64,000 bases of DNA. Origin: Acetobacteraceae bacterium (GTDB taxonomy: Bacteria; Pseudomonadota; Alphaproteobacteria; Acetobacterales; Acetobacteraceae). Where the stretch lies: the NCBI GenBank assembly GCA_022842185.1, contig JALHQB010000009.1, positions 1 through 64,000 on the forward strand, written 5' to 3'. Made by a program: the position numbers and the translations under genes. Below, in pieces: positions 8,087 to 16,993 of this stretch; position 1 is the stretch's first letter; every line of letters starts with the position of its first letter. The notes beneath the pieces are model-generated. The model saw only the letters and a list, made by a program, of their open reading frames with translations. It made no database searches and was not told the DNA's origin.

Positions 8087-9225
8087 CCGACGAGACCATC
8101 CTGACCAACGCATACCTCGTCCTGCCCGATGAGGTGATCCACGGCACGCTGGTGATCCGCGATGGCCGCATCGTCGATGTGCAGCGCGGCCGCAGCCACG
8201 CGCCGACGGCGCGCGACATGGATGGCGACCACATCATCCCCGGCGTGGTCGATGTGCATACGGACAATCTGGAACGCCAGGTGCAGCCACGGCAGAATGC
8301 GCGCTGGCCCTCACGTTCGGCGATGATCGCACATGACGCGCAATGCGCCGCCGCGGGCGTCACCACGGTGTTCGATGCGCTGTGCCTGGGGGATCTCGGC
8401 TTCGACCAGGGGCGCGGGCAGACCTTCCGCGAGGGCGTCGAGGACCTCGACGCGCTGGCCGATACCGGCGTGCTGCGGTCCGAACACTTCCTGCACCTGC
8501 GCTGCGAAATTCCCGCGCCGGACATGATCCCCTCGGTCGATCCGGTCGGTGACCATCCGCGCGTGCGGATGGTGTCGCTGATGGATCATTCCCCGGGCGT
8601 CGGGCAATACCGCGACATCCCGCGCTACGTCGCGATGCGCCGCAAACAGACCAGCATGACGGTCGCGCAGGTTGAAGGGCGCATCGAGGAGTTGCTGGCC
8701 CAGCGCGAACGCCTGCGTGAACCGCAGCGCCGCTGGCTGCTCAACCGCATCGCGCATCGGGACCTGCCGCTGGCCTCGCATGACGATGACTGCGCCGACG
8801 AAGTGCGCCGCAACCTGGCCGACGGTATCGCCATCAGCGAATTCCCCGTGGTGATGGAAGCCGCCATCGCCGCGCGTGATGCCGGCGTGGCGGTGATCGC
8901 CGGCGCGCCGAACATCGTCCGCGGCGGCAGCCATTCGGGCAATGTCGCCGCCGCCGATCTGGTGCGGGCGGGCGCGGCGGACGCCTTCGCGTCGGACTAT
9001 GTCCCGGCTTCGATGATCGAAGCCGCCTGGCGCACGGTGGAACAGACCGGCATTTCCCTGCCGGCGGCCGTCGCCATGATCGCCGACGCGCCCGCGCGGA
9101 TGGCCCGCCTGCCCGATCGCGGGCGGCTGGAAGCGGGGCTGCGCGCGGACCTGGTTCAGGTCAGGCCGGTCGGCGGCATCCCGGTGGTGCGGCGGGTGTG
9201 GCGCGAGGGCAGCCGCGTCGCATGA
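8083..9225 (+). CDS. phnM: ribose 1-methylphosphonate 5-triphosphate diphosphatase PhnM
   Basis: A 380-residue canonical PhnM, which removes pyrophosphate from the ribose phosphonate triphosphate before C-P cleavage. The metal-binding motif DVHTDNLERQ lies at residues 57-66, HDDD at about 230 and ASDY at about 305. It overlaps phnL and the next gene by ATGA. It is the pathway PhnM, in contrast to the divergent paralogue at 1583. Confidence 0.93.
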   Translation: MTDETILTNAYLVLPDEVIHGTLVIRDGRIVDVQRGRSHAPTARDMDGDHIIPGVVDVHTDNLERQVQPRQNARWPSRSAMIAHDAQCAAAGVTTVFDALCLGDLGFDQGRGQTFREGVEDLDALADTGVLRSEHFLHLRCEIPAPDMIPSVDPVGDHPRVRMVSLMDHSPGVGQYRDIPRYVAMRRKQTSMTVAQVEGRIEELLAQRERLREPQRRWLLNRIAHRDLPLASHDDDCADEVRRNLADGIAISEFPVVMEAAIAARDAGVAVIAGAPNIVRGGSHSGNVAAADLVRAGAADAFASDYVPASMIEAAWRTVEQTGISLPAAVAMIADAPARMARLPDRGRLEAGLRADLVQVRPVGGIPVVRRVWREGSRVA

Positions 9226-9902
9226 ACCCGCATCGTCTCGCGCTGTACTGGGCGCCGGAGGACAGCGATCCGCTCCATGCGCGCGGGTCCACCTGGCTTG
9301 GCCGCGACGCGGCGACCGGCGCGACACTGGCGCAGCCGGCGATCGACGGCATCGACCTCGCGCAGGCCACCGCCGACCCGCGCGGCTATGGCCTGCACGC
9401 GACGCTGAAGCCACCGTTCCGGCTGGCGCATGGCTACAACGCGGCACGTGACGCGACGGCAGCGCTGGCGGCCCGCACCGCAGCCTTCGACCTGCCGCCG
9501 CTGTCGGTGCATGACCTCGACGGCTTCCTGGCCCTGCGGGAGAACGCCCCCTGCCCGGCGCTGCAGGCCTTCGCCGATGCCTGCGTCACGGCACTGGACG
9601 ACCACCGCACGCCGCCCGATGACGCCGAACTGGCCCGCCGCCGCCCCGAAAGGCTGACTGCGCCCCAGCGCGATCACCTGTCGCGCTGGGGCTACCCCTA
9701 TGTGTTCGAGGAGTGGCGCTTCCACGTCACGCTGACGCGGCGCCTGACGGCGGACGAAAAATCCGTGCTGATGCCAGCGGTGACGGCGTTCCTGGGCGAA
9801 GCGCCGGGTCGCCAGCGCCGCGTCTCGGCCATCAGCCTTTTCGTGCAGCCCGCTCCGGGCGCACCCTTCACGATCGCCGAGCGTCTTCCGCTGCGCGGCT
9901 GA
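9222..9902 (+). CDS. DUF1045 phosphonate-operon 2H-phosphoesterase-like protein
   Basis: A 226-residue protein of the DUF1045 family that recurs in phosphonate operons. Two H-x-T motifs, H59-A-T61 and H168-V-T170, are what the 2H phosphoesterase fold uses to open cyclic phosphates. The start overlaps the phnM stop (ATGA). No phnP gene, which opens the 5-phosphoribosyl 1,2-cyclic phosphate left by C-P cleavage, is present in this window, and this gene lies just where phnP would be needed. A PhnP-like role is therefore a reasonable inference, not shown. Its last 35 bases overlap the convergent phnN. Confidence 0.85.
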   Translation: MNPHRLALYWAPEDSDPLHARGSTWLGRDAATGATLAQPAIDGIDLAQATADPRGYGLHATLKPPFRLAHGYNAARDATAALAARTAAFDLPPLSVHDLDGFLALRENAPCPALQAFADACVTALDDHRTPPDDAELARRRPERLTAPQRDHLSRWGYPYVFEEWRFHVTLTRRLTADEKSVLMPAVTAFLGEAPGRQRRVSAISLFVQPAPGAPFTIAERLPLRG

Positions 9903-10425
9903 GTGCCGCGACCACGCGCGCGGCGCCGTCCTCAGGCGTCGCGTCATTCATCACTGTGACCACATCGAGGCCGGGCGGCAGCGCCATCTCCCGCGCCAGG
10001 CGGGCGGCGATGTCCTCGGCGGTTTCGCGCCCCCGTGCCGCCAGCCGCGCCGCCAGCACCGCCACCGGCGCCGTCACCACCAGCACGCGCAGCCGATACC
10101 GGGTCGCCGCATCGGCCAGTACCCCGCGCGACAGATTCGCCACCACGACACGCCGCGCGGCGAGATCGTCCTTGATGTCGCGCGGGATGCCATACAGCAG
10201 GCCATGGGCATTCCAGTGCAGGGCGAAGCCGCCGGCGGCGCGTTCAGCCTCGAACCCTGCTTCGTCCAATGGTCGATGCGCCTCGCCCCCGGCCTCGGCC
10301 GGGCGGGTGATGGCCCGCTGCACGAAGCGGAACCGCGCATCGCCGTCCAGCCGCGCCCGCGCCAGCCCCATCAGCGTGTCCTTGCCCGCCCCGGAAGGCC
10401 CGACCACCGCCATCAGCATCGCCAT
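9868..10425 (-). CDS. phnN: ribose 1,5-bisphosphate phosphokinase PhnN
   Basis: A 185-residue P-loop kinase that converts ribose 1,5-bisphosphate to PRPP, the last step of the C-P lyase route. The P-loop GPSGAGKDT is at residues 9-17 and the RAITRP segment follows the guanylate-kinase-like pattern. It reads against the phn operon and overlaps the DUF1045 gene tail-to-tail by 35 bases, so it needs its own promoter. ATGs also occur at residues 3 and 5 (MAMLMAVVG), so the start is uncertain by up to four residues. Confidence 0.9.
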   Translation of the reverse strand: MAMLMAVVGPSGAGKDTLMGLARARLDGDARFRFVQRAITRPAEAGGEAHRPLDEAGFEAERAAGGFALHWNAHGLLYGIPRDIKDDLAARRVVVANLSRGVLADAATRYRLRVLVVTAPVAVLAARLAARGRETAEDIAARLAREMALPPGLDVVTVMNDATPEDGAARVVAALSRAAEDARRS

Positions 10426-10497
10426 TCGCCCCCGCAGGATTGACGCGCCCGGTCTGCCGCGCGACGTCTTTCACCGCAAGACCGAGGAACCGCGCAC

Positions 10498-12333
10498 ATG
10501 TCCGCCGTGACGCCGGAGATGATCGGCTTCCCCGCCAAGGAGGCCCCGAGCATGTTCACCACCCGCCCCGAGATCATCGGCACCTATGGCGCCGTTGCCT
10601 CCACCCACTGGATCGCCAGCCAGGTCGGCATGTCGGTGCTCGAACGTGGCGGCAATGCCTTCGACGCCGCGGCCGCCGCGGGCTTCGCCCTGCAGATCGT
10701 GGAACCGCATCTCAACGGGCCGGGCGGCGATTGCCCCATCATCCTGCACAGCGCCACGACAGGCACGCAGCAGGTGATCTGCGGCCAGGGGCCGGCGCCA
10801 TCCGGGCTGACCGTCGCGCATATGCGCGGCCTGGGCGCGGAGATCATGCCCGGCACCGGCCTGCTCGCCACGCCGATCCCCGGCGCCTTCGATGCCTGGA
10901 TGGTGATGCTGCGCGACCACGGGACCTGGTCGGTGCGGGACGTGCTGTCCTACGCCATCGGCTATGCGCGGGACGGCGCGCCGATGGTCCCGCGCATCCG
11001 CGCGACCATCGAAAGCGTGCGGCCTCTGTTTGAATCCGAATGGCCGACCTCCGCCGCGTTGTGGCTGCGCAATGGCGGACCTGAGCCCAACGGCCTGTAT
11101 GCCAACCCCGTGCTGGCCGACACCTACAAACGTGTGGTCCGAGAAGCCGAGGCGGTGAGCGGGCGGGAAGCCCAGGTCGATGCCGCCCGCGCCGCCTGGT
11201 ATCGCGGCTTCGTGGCCGAGGCGATCGGCAAGTTCGTCGCCACGACCCAGGCGATGGACACCTCCGGCCGGCGCAACAAGGGCGTGCTGACCGCCGACGA
11301 CATGGCGCGCTGGTCCGCGGGCATCGAGGCGCCGACGACGCTCGACTACCACGGTCACACGGTCCTGAAATGCGGCCCCTGGAGCCAGGGGCCGGCGATG
11401 CTCCAGACCATGGCACTGATGGCGGGCTTCGACGTCGCGGCGATGGACCCGGTCGGCGCCGACTTCATCCATCATGTGCTGGAAGCGCAGAAACTGTCCT
11501 TCGCCGATCGCGAGGCCTTCTACGGCGACCCGGCCTTCACCGACGTTCCGGTATCCACGCTGCTGTCGCCGGCCTATAACGACGCCCGACGCGCGCTGAT
11601 CGGCGCCAAGGCGTCCACCGAATTCCGCCCCGGCAGCCCCGATGGGCAGGCACCGCGCACCGACTACGCGGCGGCGGTCCGGCGGTCGAAGGAATTGGCC
11701 GCCGCGATGGGGTCGGGTGAGCCCACCGTCTCGCGGCTTGGCGCGTCGGGTGGCGATACCTGCCATGTCGATGTCATCGACAGGCATGGCAACATGGTCA
11801 GCGCGACGCCGTCGGCCGGCTGGCTGCAATCATCCCCCGCCATTCCGGAACTGGGCTTCTGCCTGGGGTCGCGCTGCCAGATGTTCTGGCTGGACGAGAC
11901 GCTGCCGAACGGCTTGCAACCGGGCAAGCGGCCGCGCACGACGCTGTCGCCTTCCATGGTGCTGCGCGATGGCAAGCCGTGGATGTCTTTCGGCACGCCG
12001 GGCGGCGAACAGCAGGACCAGTGGCAGCCCATCATGCTGATGCGCATGATCCATCACGGGCTGAACATCCAGCAGGCGATCGACCTGCCGTCCTTCCATT
12101 CGGAACATTGGATCAGTTCCTTCTGGCCGCGCGGCGCCAAGCCCAACAAGGCGGTGATCGAAGGCCGCTACGCACCGGATGTCCTGGCCGACCTGATCGC
12201 GCGCGGCCATGACGCGGAGATGGGCGGCGAATGGTCCGAAGGCCGCCTGACCGGCGCGCGGCGGGAGCCCGACGGCACCATCCGTGCCGGCGCCAATCCC
12301 CGCGGCATGCAGGGCTATGCGGTCGGGCGCTGA
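10498..12333 (+). CDS. gamma-glutamyltransferase family protein
   Basis: A 611-residue member of the gamma-glutamyltransferase/Ntn-hydrolase family. The conserved N-terminal A-S-T-H-W...GGNAFDAA region and the autoprocessing threonine at about T421 (GGDTCHVDVID) are visible, followed by the catalytic-core PSAGWLQSS and the late GTPGG. No signal peptide is evident, so it may be cytoplasmic. A substrate other than glutathione is possible, since such enzymes also act on cephalosporin or capsule substrates. Its stop and the next ATG overlap (TGATG at 12331-12335). A second, dissimilar family member lies at 26880. Confidence 0.88.
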   Translation: MSAVTPEMIGFPAKEAPSMFTTRPEIIGTYGAVASTHWIASQVGMSVLERGGNAFDAAAAAGFALQIVEPHLNGPGGDCPIILHSATTGTQQVICGQGPAPSGLTVAHMRGLGAEIMPGTGLLATPIPGAFDAWMVMLRDHGTWSVRDVLSYAIGYARDGAPMVPRIRATIESVRPLFESEWPTSAALWLRNGGPEPNGLYANPVLADTYKRVVREAEAVSGREAQVDAARAAWYRGFVAEAIGKFVATTQAMDTSGRRNKGVLTADDMARWSAGIEAPTTLDYHGHTVLKCGPWSQGPAMLQTMALMAGFDVAAMDPVGADFIHHVLEAQKLSFADREAFYGDPAFTDVPVSTLLSPAYNDARRALIGAKASTEFRPGSPDGQAPRTDYAAAVRRSKELAAAMGSGEPTVSRLGASGGDTCHVDVIDRHGNMVSATPSAGWLQSSPAIPELGFCLGSRCQMFWLDETLPNGLQPGKRPRTTLSPSMVLRDGKPWMSFGTPGGEQQDQWQPIMLMRMIHHGLNIQQAIDLPSFHSEHWISSFWPRGAKPNKAVIEGRYAPDVLADLIARGHDAEMGGEWSEGRLTGARREPDGTIRAGANPRGMQGYAVGR

Positions 12334-13190
12334 TGCGCGTCCTGCTCGCCCTGGTGCACTACTTCAAGGGGGAGGCGGAATCCCGCCATTCCTCCACCGA
12401 TGAGCGCCGCCGCGACCAGCGCGCGGCGGTGTTGCGGCGCGCCATCGAGTCCTGGCGCGGGGCGCTTGGCGCGACCACCACGCTGACCATCGAGACAAAG
12501 CGGTTCGAACGGCTGCGCGGGGCCGTGGACAGCCTCGACATCGTCGTCGTCACCAACGGCACCGATCATCTGCTGGATGAGGCTTTCGCCAAGGCGCGCG
12601 GCGTGCGCCATGTGACGGCCCAGGTGGACAATCCGCGCATGCTCGGCTTTGCCGCGCACCGGTTGTTGGCCGAAGCCCGGCTCCGCTACGACCTGTTCTG
12701 CTATTCCGAGGATGACTTGCGGATCGCCGATCCGGGCTTCGTCGATCGGCTGCGCGCCTTCCAGGATGCTTTCGGCTGGAAGCGGCTGCTGATGCCCAAC
12801 CGCTTCGAATGGAATCCCGCGGGGCCGACACTGAAGACCTGGATTGATGGCGACCTCCGCCCCGGCGCGACCGAGACGTGGCGCGACCCGCTGCCCGATG
12901 AGGAGTTCCTGCATCTGCCGATGCCAGGCCGTGCGCCGGTCGTCTTCCGTCGCGCGATGAACCCGCATGCCGGCTTCTTCGCGCTGTCGGCGGCACAGTT
13001 GGCGCATTGGATGCGGCAGCCGCATTTCCTCGACCTGGATTGTTCCTTCATCTCGCCGCTGGAGAGCGCTGCGACGCTCGCCGTGATGAAGACCTTCCCG
13101 ATCTACAAGGCCTATGGTCCCGATGCTGGCTTCCTTGAGGTCGAGCATCTCGACAACCGCTTTTCCTCCATGAAACTGCCGGGAGCATGA
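12333..13190 (+). CDS. glycosyltransferase-like hypothetical protein
   Basis: About 285 residues; family not firmly recognised. A Rossmann-like start (MRVLLALVHYF), the central FCYSEDDLRI acidic motif (about residue 128) and a late LDLDCSF resemble nucleotide-sugar-dependent glycosyltransferases, where an acidic pair binds metal. No signal peptide or membrane segment is seen. The start overlaps the upstream gamma-glutamyltransferase stop and the stop overlaps the downstream amidohydrolase start (ATGA at 13187), so all three are co-translated. What it modifies is unknown. Confidence 0.75.
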   Translation: MRVLLALVHYFKGEAESRHSSTDERRRDQRAAVLRRAIESWRGALGATTTLTIETKRFERLRGAVDSLDIVVVTNGTDHLLDEAFAKARGVRHVTAQVDNPRMLGFAAHRLLAEARLRYDLFCYSEDDLRIADPGFVDRLRAFQDAFGWKRLLMPNRFEWNPAGPTLKTWIDGDLRPGATETWRDPLPDEEFLHLPMPGRAPVVFRRAMNPHAGFFALSAAQLAHWMRQPHFLDLDCSFISPLESAATLAVMKTFPIYKAYGPDAGFLEVEHLDNRFSSMKLPGA

Positions 13191-14017
13191 CCATGCGGAT
13201 CATCGACGCGCAGGTCCATATCTGGGCGACCGGCACACCGAGCGGCGACCACCGCCAGGTGTCATCCTTCTCCGTCGATGAACTGCTGGCCGAAATGACC
13301 GAAGCGGGTGTCGATGGCGCGGTGATACACCCGCCAGTGTCGTGGGATCCGGCATCCAACGCCCTGGCGGAAGCCGCGGCGGCGCAATACCCGGATCGCT
13401 TCGCGGTGCTCGGCCAGGTACCGCTCGACACACCGGATGCAAGCCGCGAGGCGCTGAAGCGCTGGCGCGATCGACCCGGGCAATGCGGGCTACGCTATCC
13501 GCTGATCCGCGCCGACCAGAAGGATTGGCCCTTCGATGGCACGCTGGACTGGCTGTGGCCGGTGGCGCAGGAACACGGGCTGCCGGTGGCGACCATGGCC
13601 TGGCGCTTCCTGCCGGAATTCGGCCGCATCGCGGAACGTCACCCGGGCCTGCGGCTTATCATCGACCATTGCGGATTGATCCGTCACGAAAAGGGCGCGG
13701 CGGCCTTCGCCAACATCGATGCCGTGACGGCGCTGGCCCGGCTGCCGAATGTCGCGTTGAAGGCGACGGGTGCGCCGGGATATTCGCAGCAGGGCTATCC
13801 ATTCCGCGACATCCATGACGGCCTGCATCGGCTGTACGACGCCTTTGGCCCGGATCGGTTCTTCTGGGGCACCGACATCACGCGGATGCCCTGTTCGTGG
13901 ACGCAGTGCATCACGCTGTTCACCGAAGAACTGCCCTGGCTGGATGGCGCGGCGCTGGAGCGCGTGATGGGTGGTGCGATGTGCGACTGGATCGGCTGGC
14001 GCCCGGTTCCGCGCTGA
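13187..14017 (+). CDS. amidohydrolase family (amidohydrolase_2) protein
   Basis: A 276-residue TIM-barrel metal hydrolase. The motif DAQVHIW at residues 7-13, the IDHCG at about 160 and WGTDITR at about 225 are the metal-site strands of the amidohydrolase_2/2-pyrone-4,6-dicarboxylate lactonase group, which acts on lactones and other small organic acids. An alternative ATG two codons downstream exists. It ends a three-gene overlapping unit begun by the gamma-glutamyltransferase, and a two-hairpin terminator follows at 14065. Substrate is not inferable. Confidence 0.87.
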   Translation: MTMRIIDAQVHIWATGTPSGDHRQVSSFSVDELLAEMTEAGVDGAVIHPPVSWDPASNALAEAAAAQYPDRFAVLGQVPLDTPDASREALKRWRDRPGQCGLRYPLIRADQKDWPFDGTLDWLWPVAQEHGLPVATMAWRFLPEFGRIAERHPGLRLIIDHCGLIRHEKGAAAFANIDAVTALARLPNVALKATGAPGYSQQGYPFRDIHDGLHRLYDAFGPDRFFWGTDITRMPCSWTQCITLFTEELPWLDGAALERVMGGAMCDWIGWRPVPR

Positions 14018-14064
14018 AGCGGAGCGGGCTTTGCGGTGTGTGTGCTTGTTCTGAGCCCAAGGTT

Positions 14065-14115
14065 GGAGGGGCTTTGCCCCTCCAAGCCACCCCACCAAAG
14101 GCTTAAGGCCTTTGG
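14065..14115. terminator. two-hairpin module, copy 1
   Basis: Hairpin 1 (14065-14083) pairs GGAGGGGC with GCCCCTCC over a 3-base loop; hairpin 2 (14095-14115) pairs CCAAAGGC with GCCTTTGG over 5 bases. It lies between two convergent genes ending at 14017 and 14194. Related modules sit at 39069 and 52340 with different but still paired stem bases. A bidirectional terminator role is inferred. Confidence 0.65.
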
Positions 14116-14193
14116 AAACCGTCACTTGGGCAACGTCTCAGGCGACGCCAATTCGAGGTGGGTGAGGGACGGTGAGGGCAAAGCTCTCTCCGT

Positions 14194-14685
14194 TCAGAAC
14201 ATCCCGATGGCGAGCCCCGCCGACACCGTCGCGCCAAGTTCCTCACACCGCGCAATCTCCGCCGCCACGATGGTTTTGGGCGCGACGATCGCTTCCGGCG
14301 TCTGCGCATGGGTGCAGATGATGAGCGGTTCCGCCACCGCCCGCAGTCGCCATCCCGTCGCGATGCGTGCCACCTGCCGCGCGGCATTGGTGCCATCGCT
14401 GCCGGCGCAGACCATCAGCGCATAGCCGCGCCCTTCGATGCGCCCGAGGGCCGGGTAGTAGGTGCGGTCGAAGAAGTCCTTCATCATCCCCGCAATGGCC
14501 GCGAGGTTCTCCGGCGTGGCGAAGATGTATCCATCCGCCGCCAGCACATCCGCCGCAGTGGCATCCCGCGCTTCCAGCAACCGCACGCCCACGCCCTGCC
14601 CTTCCGCCGCACGCGCCGCCGCCTGGGCCATCTGCCGCGTGCCGCCGGTCATGGAATGGAAGACTATCAGCAGCGTCTTCGTCAT
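14194..14685 (-). CDS. flavodoxin-like NAD(P)H-dependent oxidoreductase
   Basis: A 163-residue flavodoxin-fold protein. The N-terminal FHSMTGGTRQMAQAAA stretch (about residues 9-24) is the FMN phosphate-binding loop, and YIFATPENLAAIAGMMKDFFDR (split around residue 65) matches the second FMN loop of the FMN-reductase group. Likely a soluble quinone or flavin reductase; partner unknown. It faces away from the CMD-family gene at 14721 across 35 bases. Confidence 0.85.
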   Translation of the reverse strand: MTKTLLIVFHSMTGGTRQMAQAAARAAEGQGVGVRLLEARDATAADVLAADGYIFATPENLAAIAGMMKDFFDRTYYPALGRIEGRGYALMVCAGSDGTNAARQVARIATGWRLRAVAEPLIICTHAQTPEAIVAPKTIVAAEIARCEELGATVSAGLAIGMF

Positions 14686-14720
14686 CTATGCTGGCCCATC
14701 ACCATGCGGGAGAAATGCAG

Positions 14721-15119
14721 ATGATCGACAAGGACGCCCACGCCGCCTTGCAGGCCACCGGCCGCCAGGCGATGACCGAGGTGCTGGGCGAGACCTATGT
14801 CGCCCGCCGCGACACCACCACCTCGCCGCTGAACCAGGCGCTGCGCCATCTGTCGGAGGAATTTCCCTACGCCACGCTGTGGACGCGCGACACCATCACG
14901 CGCCGCGAACGCAGCATGGTGACGATCGGCATGCTGGTGGCGATGAGCCAGCATCACGAACTGCGCGGCCACCTGGTGGGCGCGCTGAACAATGGCTGCA
15001 CGCCCGCCGAGATCGCCGAGGTCATCACCCATTCCTGCGCCTATGCCGGCTTCCCCGCCGCCATCGCGGCAATGCGCACGGCGGAGGAGGTGCTGCGCGA
15101 GGTGGGCGCAACACCCTGA
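14721..15119 (+). CDS. carboxymuconolactone decarboxylase family protein
   Basis: A 132-residue one-domain member of the CMD family. The ERSMVTIGMLVAM and HSCAYAGFPAAIAA segments are those of gamma-carboxymuconolactone decarboxylases; the CxxC of AhpD-type peroxidase members is absent, so an antioxidant role is unlikely. The ATG at 14721 has GGGAG 8 bases upstream; an ATG six bases earlier is too close to that site. Its true substrate is unknown, and no other protocatechuate-pathway gene is adjacent. Confidence 0.86.
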   Translation: MIDKDAHAALQATGRQAMTEVLGETYVARRDTTTSPLNQALRHLSEEFPYATLWTRDTITRRERSMVTIGMLVAMSQHHELRGHLVGALNNGCTPAEIAEVITHSCAYAGFPAAIAAMRTAEEVLREVGATP

Positions 15120-15159
15120 TCGCCGGGCGGTCAGGACGCGCGGTCGCGCCCTGACGCCA

Positions 15160-16926
15160 TCAGCGGATGCGCGGCCCGGTGCGCCGCGGGGCGGGGGTGA
15201 CACGTGCCGGTTCGGCAGGCGCCGCCGGCTCCGCCCCGCCGGCCGCCTTGGCGGCTTGCGCGCGGAGGTCCGCGATGGTCGCGCGGTTCGTCACCTGTTC
15301 GGGGTTGGTGCGGATTTCCACCAGCGCCGGCTTGCCGGACGCCATCGCGCGCTGCACCGCGGGGACCAGCTGTTCGGTGGTCTCGACGATTTCGCCATGC
15401 CCGCCGAAGGCCTCGATGAACTTGGCGAAATCGGGGTTGGTCAAAGCGGTGCCGGACACGCGCGCCGGATAGGTGCGTTCCTGATACATCCGGATCGTGC
15501 CGTACATCTGGTTGTTGAACACCAGGATGATCGGGTTGACCGAGTGGTGGAACGCCGTGGCGATCTCCTGCCCCGTCATCAGGAAGCCGCCATCGCCGAC
15601 GAAGGCGACCACGGTGCGGTCGGGGAAGGTGATCTTGGCGCCGATCGCCGCCGGCACCGAATACCCCATCGCACCGTTCGTCGGGCCAAGGAAATCCTGC
15701 TTCTCACTGAAATGCATGAAGCGGTTCGGCCAGGTGGCGAAGTTGCCGGCGTCGGTGGTGAAGATGGTGTCCTTGGGCAGCACCGCCTCCAGTTCCTGGA
15801 GCGCGGTGGCGAGGTTCAGCGGCCCGTCGTAATCCTGCGGCTTGGCCTGTGCCACGCGCGCGGCGCGCAGTTCCTTGGTCCAGGCGCCCCAGCCTGGCGT
15901 CTTCACCGCGCCGGCGGCCTTGGCAGCCGCGGCGAAGGCATTGAGTTCCGACACGATGCCCAGCGCGGGACGATACACCCGCCCGATCTCCGCCTGGTCG
16001 GGATAGACATGGATGATCGGCGTCGCGCCGGCCATATCCAGCAGCGTGTAGCCCTGGCTGACCGGTTCCCCGATGCGCGTGCCGATCGCCAGGATCAGAT
16101 CGGCTTCCTTGGCCTTGGCGACCAGCCCGGCATCGGCGCCCACGCCCATGTCGCCGACGTAGTTGTCCGAGGTGCCGTCGAACAGCCCCATGCGGCGGAA
16201 CGCCACGGACACCGGCAGGTCATTGGCCAGCAGCCAGTCGCGAATGTCGGCGCGGCCCTGGTCGGTCCAGCGCGACCCGCCCAGGATCACCAGCGGCTTC
16301 TTGGCACCCTCCAGCATCGTCAGCACGCGGGCCATCGCCTCGGGCGCGGGGTGCGGCGGCAGGACCTCGGCCGGGCCGATATCGGGCGCGGTGGACAGGC
16401 GCTTCTGCATTTCCTCGCTGATCGCGACAACCACCGGGCCGGGCCGGCCGGATGTGGCGACATCGAAGGCATGCGCCATCAGTTCGGGGATGCGCTTCTC
16501 ATCGTCGATCTGCGTCACCCACTTGGCGAGCGGGCCGAACATCTGGCGGTAATCGACCTCCTGGAAGGTCTCGCGGTCGGTCTCCTCGATCGGGATCTGC
16601 CCGACCAGCAGCACCAGCGGCGTCGAATCCTGGAAGGCGACATGCACGCCGATGGCGGCATGGCAGGCACCGGGGCCGCGCGTGACGATGGCAACACCCG
16701 GCCGGCCGGTCAGCTTGCCATAGGCTTCCGCCATATGGACCGCGCCGGCCTCGAAGCGGCAGGTCACCAGCTGCAACTGGTTGCGCACCGAATACAGCCC
16801 GTCCAGCAGGTCGAGGTATGATTCGCCCGGCACGCAGAAAGCGTGGGTCACACCCTGCGCCACCAGCGCATCCGCCAGTAGTTTCCCACCCGTGCGCCCA
16901 ACAGCCGCGCGCCGTGCCTCAGTCAT
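15160..16926 (-). CDS. thiamine-diphosphate enzyme, acetolactate synthase-like
   Basis: About 588 residues with the three-domain order of acetolactate synthase, oxalyl-CoA decarboxylase and relatives. The cofactor-activating glutamate is in RFEAGAVHMAEAYGKLTG (near residue 50), and the ThDP/Mg motif is GDGGFLMTGQE...NN at about 430. The C-terminus carries an Ala/Pro/Arg-rich tail of about 35 residues not expected in the core family. I chose the ATG at 16924-16926 because GGAAGG lies 9 bases upstream. No regulatory subunit gene is nearby, so a catabolic role is more likely than branched-chain synthesis. It follows the RND gene on the same strand by 67 bases. Confidence 0.85.
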   Translation of the reverse strand: MTEARRAAVGRTGGKLLADALVAQGVTHAFCVPGESYLDLLDGLYSVRNQLQLVTCRFEAGAVHMAEAYGKLTGRPGVAIVTRGPGACHAAIGVHVAFQDSTPLVLLVGQIPIEETDRETFQEVDYRQMFGPLAKWVTQIDDEKRIPELMAHAFDVATSGRPGPVVVAISEEMQKRLSTAPDIGPAEVLPPHPAPEAMARVLTMLEGAKKPLVILGGSRWTDQGRADIRDWLLANDLPVSVAFRRMGLFDGTSDNYVGDMGVGADAGLVAKAKEADLILAIGTRIGEPVSQGYTLLDMAGATPIIHVYPDQAEIGRVYRPALGIVSELNAFAAAAKAAGAVKTPGWGAWTKELRAARVAQAKPQDYDGPLNLATALQELEAVLPKDTIFTTDAGNFATWPNRFMHFSEKQDFLGPTNGAMGYSVPAAIGAKITFPDRTVVAFVGDGGFLMTGQEIATAFHHSVNPIILVFNNQMYGTIRMYQERTYPARVSGTALTNPDFAKFIEAFGGHGEIVETTEQLVPAVQRAMASGKPALVEIRTNPEQVTNRATIADLRAQAAKAAGGAEPAAPAEPARVTPAPRRTGPRIR

Positions 16927-16993
16927 ACCGGACATCCTTCCCGAGAGTCGCAAAACCTTGTGGGCGGGACGCTACCCCGTCCCGCCGGCCTCG

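Noticed and set aside
14992..16821. 609-residue open frame antisense to the ThDP gene at 15160
   Set aside because: Composition typical of antisense GC-rich shadows; strong family motifs on the other strand.
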